Source: Paralithodes platypus (lineage: Eukaryota; Arthropoda; Malacostraca; Decapoda; Lithodidae). From it: DNA of 64,000 nt. This document shows, one piece after another, positions 63,326 to 64,000 of this stretch. The first letter of the stretch is position 1. Each line of letters starts with the position of its first letter. Location: NCBI GenBank assembly GCA_032716605.1, contig CM064501.1:27175968-27239967 (forward strand), read 5' to 3'. Both the position numbers and the translations under genes were made by a program. Under the pieces are notes generated by a model. It ran no database searches. It was given only the letters and a program-made list of their open reading frames with translations, and was not told the origin of the DNA.

Positions 63326-64000
63326 TTATTTTTTTATTTTTTAAGAGACAATGAACGGAGGAAGGAAAAACACAGATAAAACAAAAAGGTCCATGTGCCT
63401 AAAGGCATCCTCTATTCATAAAATGTTTGTAACAACTGGATTTAAACATTTGTAGATTGTAAGTTTGTGGAAAGCAATTCGAGGGAAGTGAATTCCAAAG
63501 AGTAGTAGTTGTAGGGATAAATTAATTTTGATAAGCAGAAGTTCTGCATTGTGGAGGAGAAAGTGTAAATTCATGCGCGCTCTCAGCTGCCCTAGTTCTA
63601 CGGGGAAAGATATGGAGAGGCGGCACAATTGAAGCAAGTTCCTCGGAACAATTGCTGTGAAAATATCTGTAGAATAATGCAAGGGATGCAACGTTTCTTC
63701 GTATGGATAATGTAGGGTGGTCCTGTGTGATTGCAGGGTTATTGATTAATCTAATAGCTTTATTTTGAATTTTGTCCAACTGCCTCAATGCAACCACTCC
63801 ACTTCCACTCCACAGAGGTGAACAGTAATCCATCTGAGAACGCACATGACTTTTATATATTACGGCCAACTGCTCGTCAGTGAAGAATTCTCGAACTCTG
63901 TACAGGAGTCCCAGTTTTTTAGAGACATTCTTAGCAATGCTTCTAACATAATGTGTCCAGCTCAAGTTAGTAGTTAATGTTACACCGAGAATGTCAATAC
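63326..64000 (-). mobile_element. LINE1 copy 2, 3' part, cut by window end
   Basis: A T-rich run (63325-63343) is the tail, followed by the same 3' sequence as 1400-1845. The frame 63522-63965 reads SWTHYVRSIAKNVSKKLGLL, DYCSPLWSGSGV and LDKIQNKAIRLI, ending in frame trouble near 63522. It shows what copy 1 has lost. Confidence 0.82.

Noticed and set aside
1..64000. A conserved host gene
   Set aside because: No frame or exon series resembles a non-transposon protein I recognise; all recognised domains are of mobile elements.

Overview
The window looks like intergenic or intronic heterochromatin of a large arthropod genome. A decapod crustacean is my best guess. That guess is an inference from the mix of DIRS-type, Gypsy, non-LTR, piggyBac-like and tyrosine-recombinase elements, the AT-rich spacers, the many microsatellites and the canonical GT/AG introns. 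I see no conserved host housekeeping gene, rRNA, functional tRNA or CRISPR. Almost everything is mobile DNA, much of it nested.

Layout. 1-5055: the 3' LTR of a Gypsy element (family A, + strand, body off the left edge), split by a non-LTR retrotransposon (1376-4524, - strand). 5056-7366: six spliced exons of a tyrosine-recombinase (YR, Crypton-like) gene whose 5' part was cut off by that LTR. 7367-13913: repeats, fold-back sequences, a minisatellite and two LINE 3' ends. 13914-23335: complete family A element 2 (- strand, CTAT target duplication). 23336-27004: broken, tandemly duplicated YR-gene exons, a zinc-finger exon in two copies, a tRNA-derived SINE and the first exon of a piggyBac-like gene. 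27005-35051: family A element 3 (- strand, ATTG duplication), which splits that piggyBac-like exon. 35052-41250: piggyBac-like remnants (three copies), a YR core exon and a mosaic of LINE2 pieces. 41251-53543: a Gypsy of conventional gene order, split by a 9,022-bp DIRS-type element (43160-52181). 53556-61980: Gypsy family B (element 4, + strand, GGCC duplication) in a LINE2 copy. 61981-64000: LINE2, a YR last exon, and a second copy of the first LINE cut by the window edge.

Three things stand out. (1) Families A and B have the pol order protease-integrase-RT-RNase H, the Gmr1-like order, with a SCAN-like capsid. Their LTRs share a hairpin whose stem sequence has changed completely while its pairing is kept. 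(2) The DIRS-type element has textbook termini, an internal complementary region and a YR gene. Where RT and RNase H should be, it carries about 6 kb of repeats packed with short hairpins and a recurring CGCCGG motif. (3) The Crypton-like gene keeps phase-2 introns throughout and has grown by tandem duplication of an intron-exon-intron-exon block.

Most coding regions are broken. The best preserved are the element 2 RT-RNase H (371 codons), the element 3 gag-protease fusion (about 1,100 codons in one frame) and the LINE ORF2 at 1817-4123.
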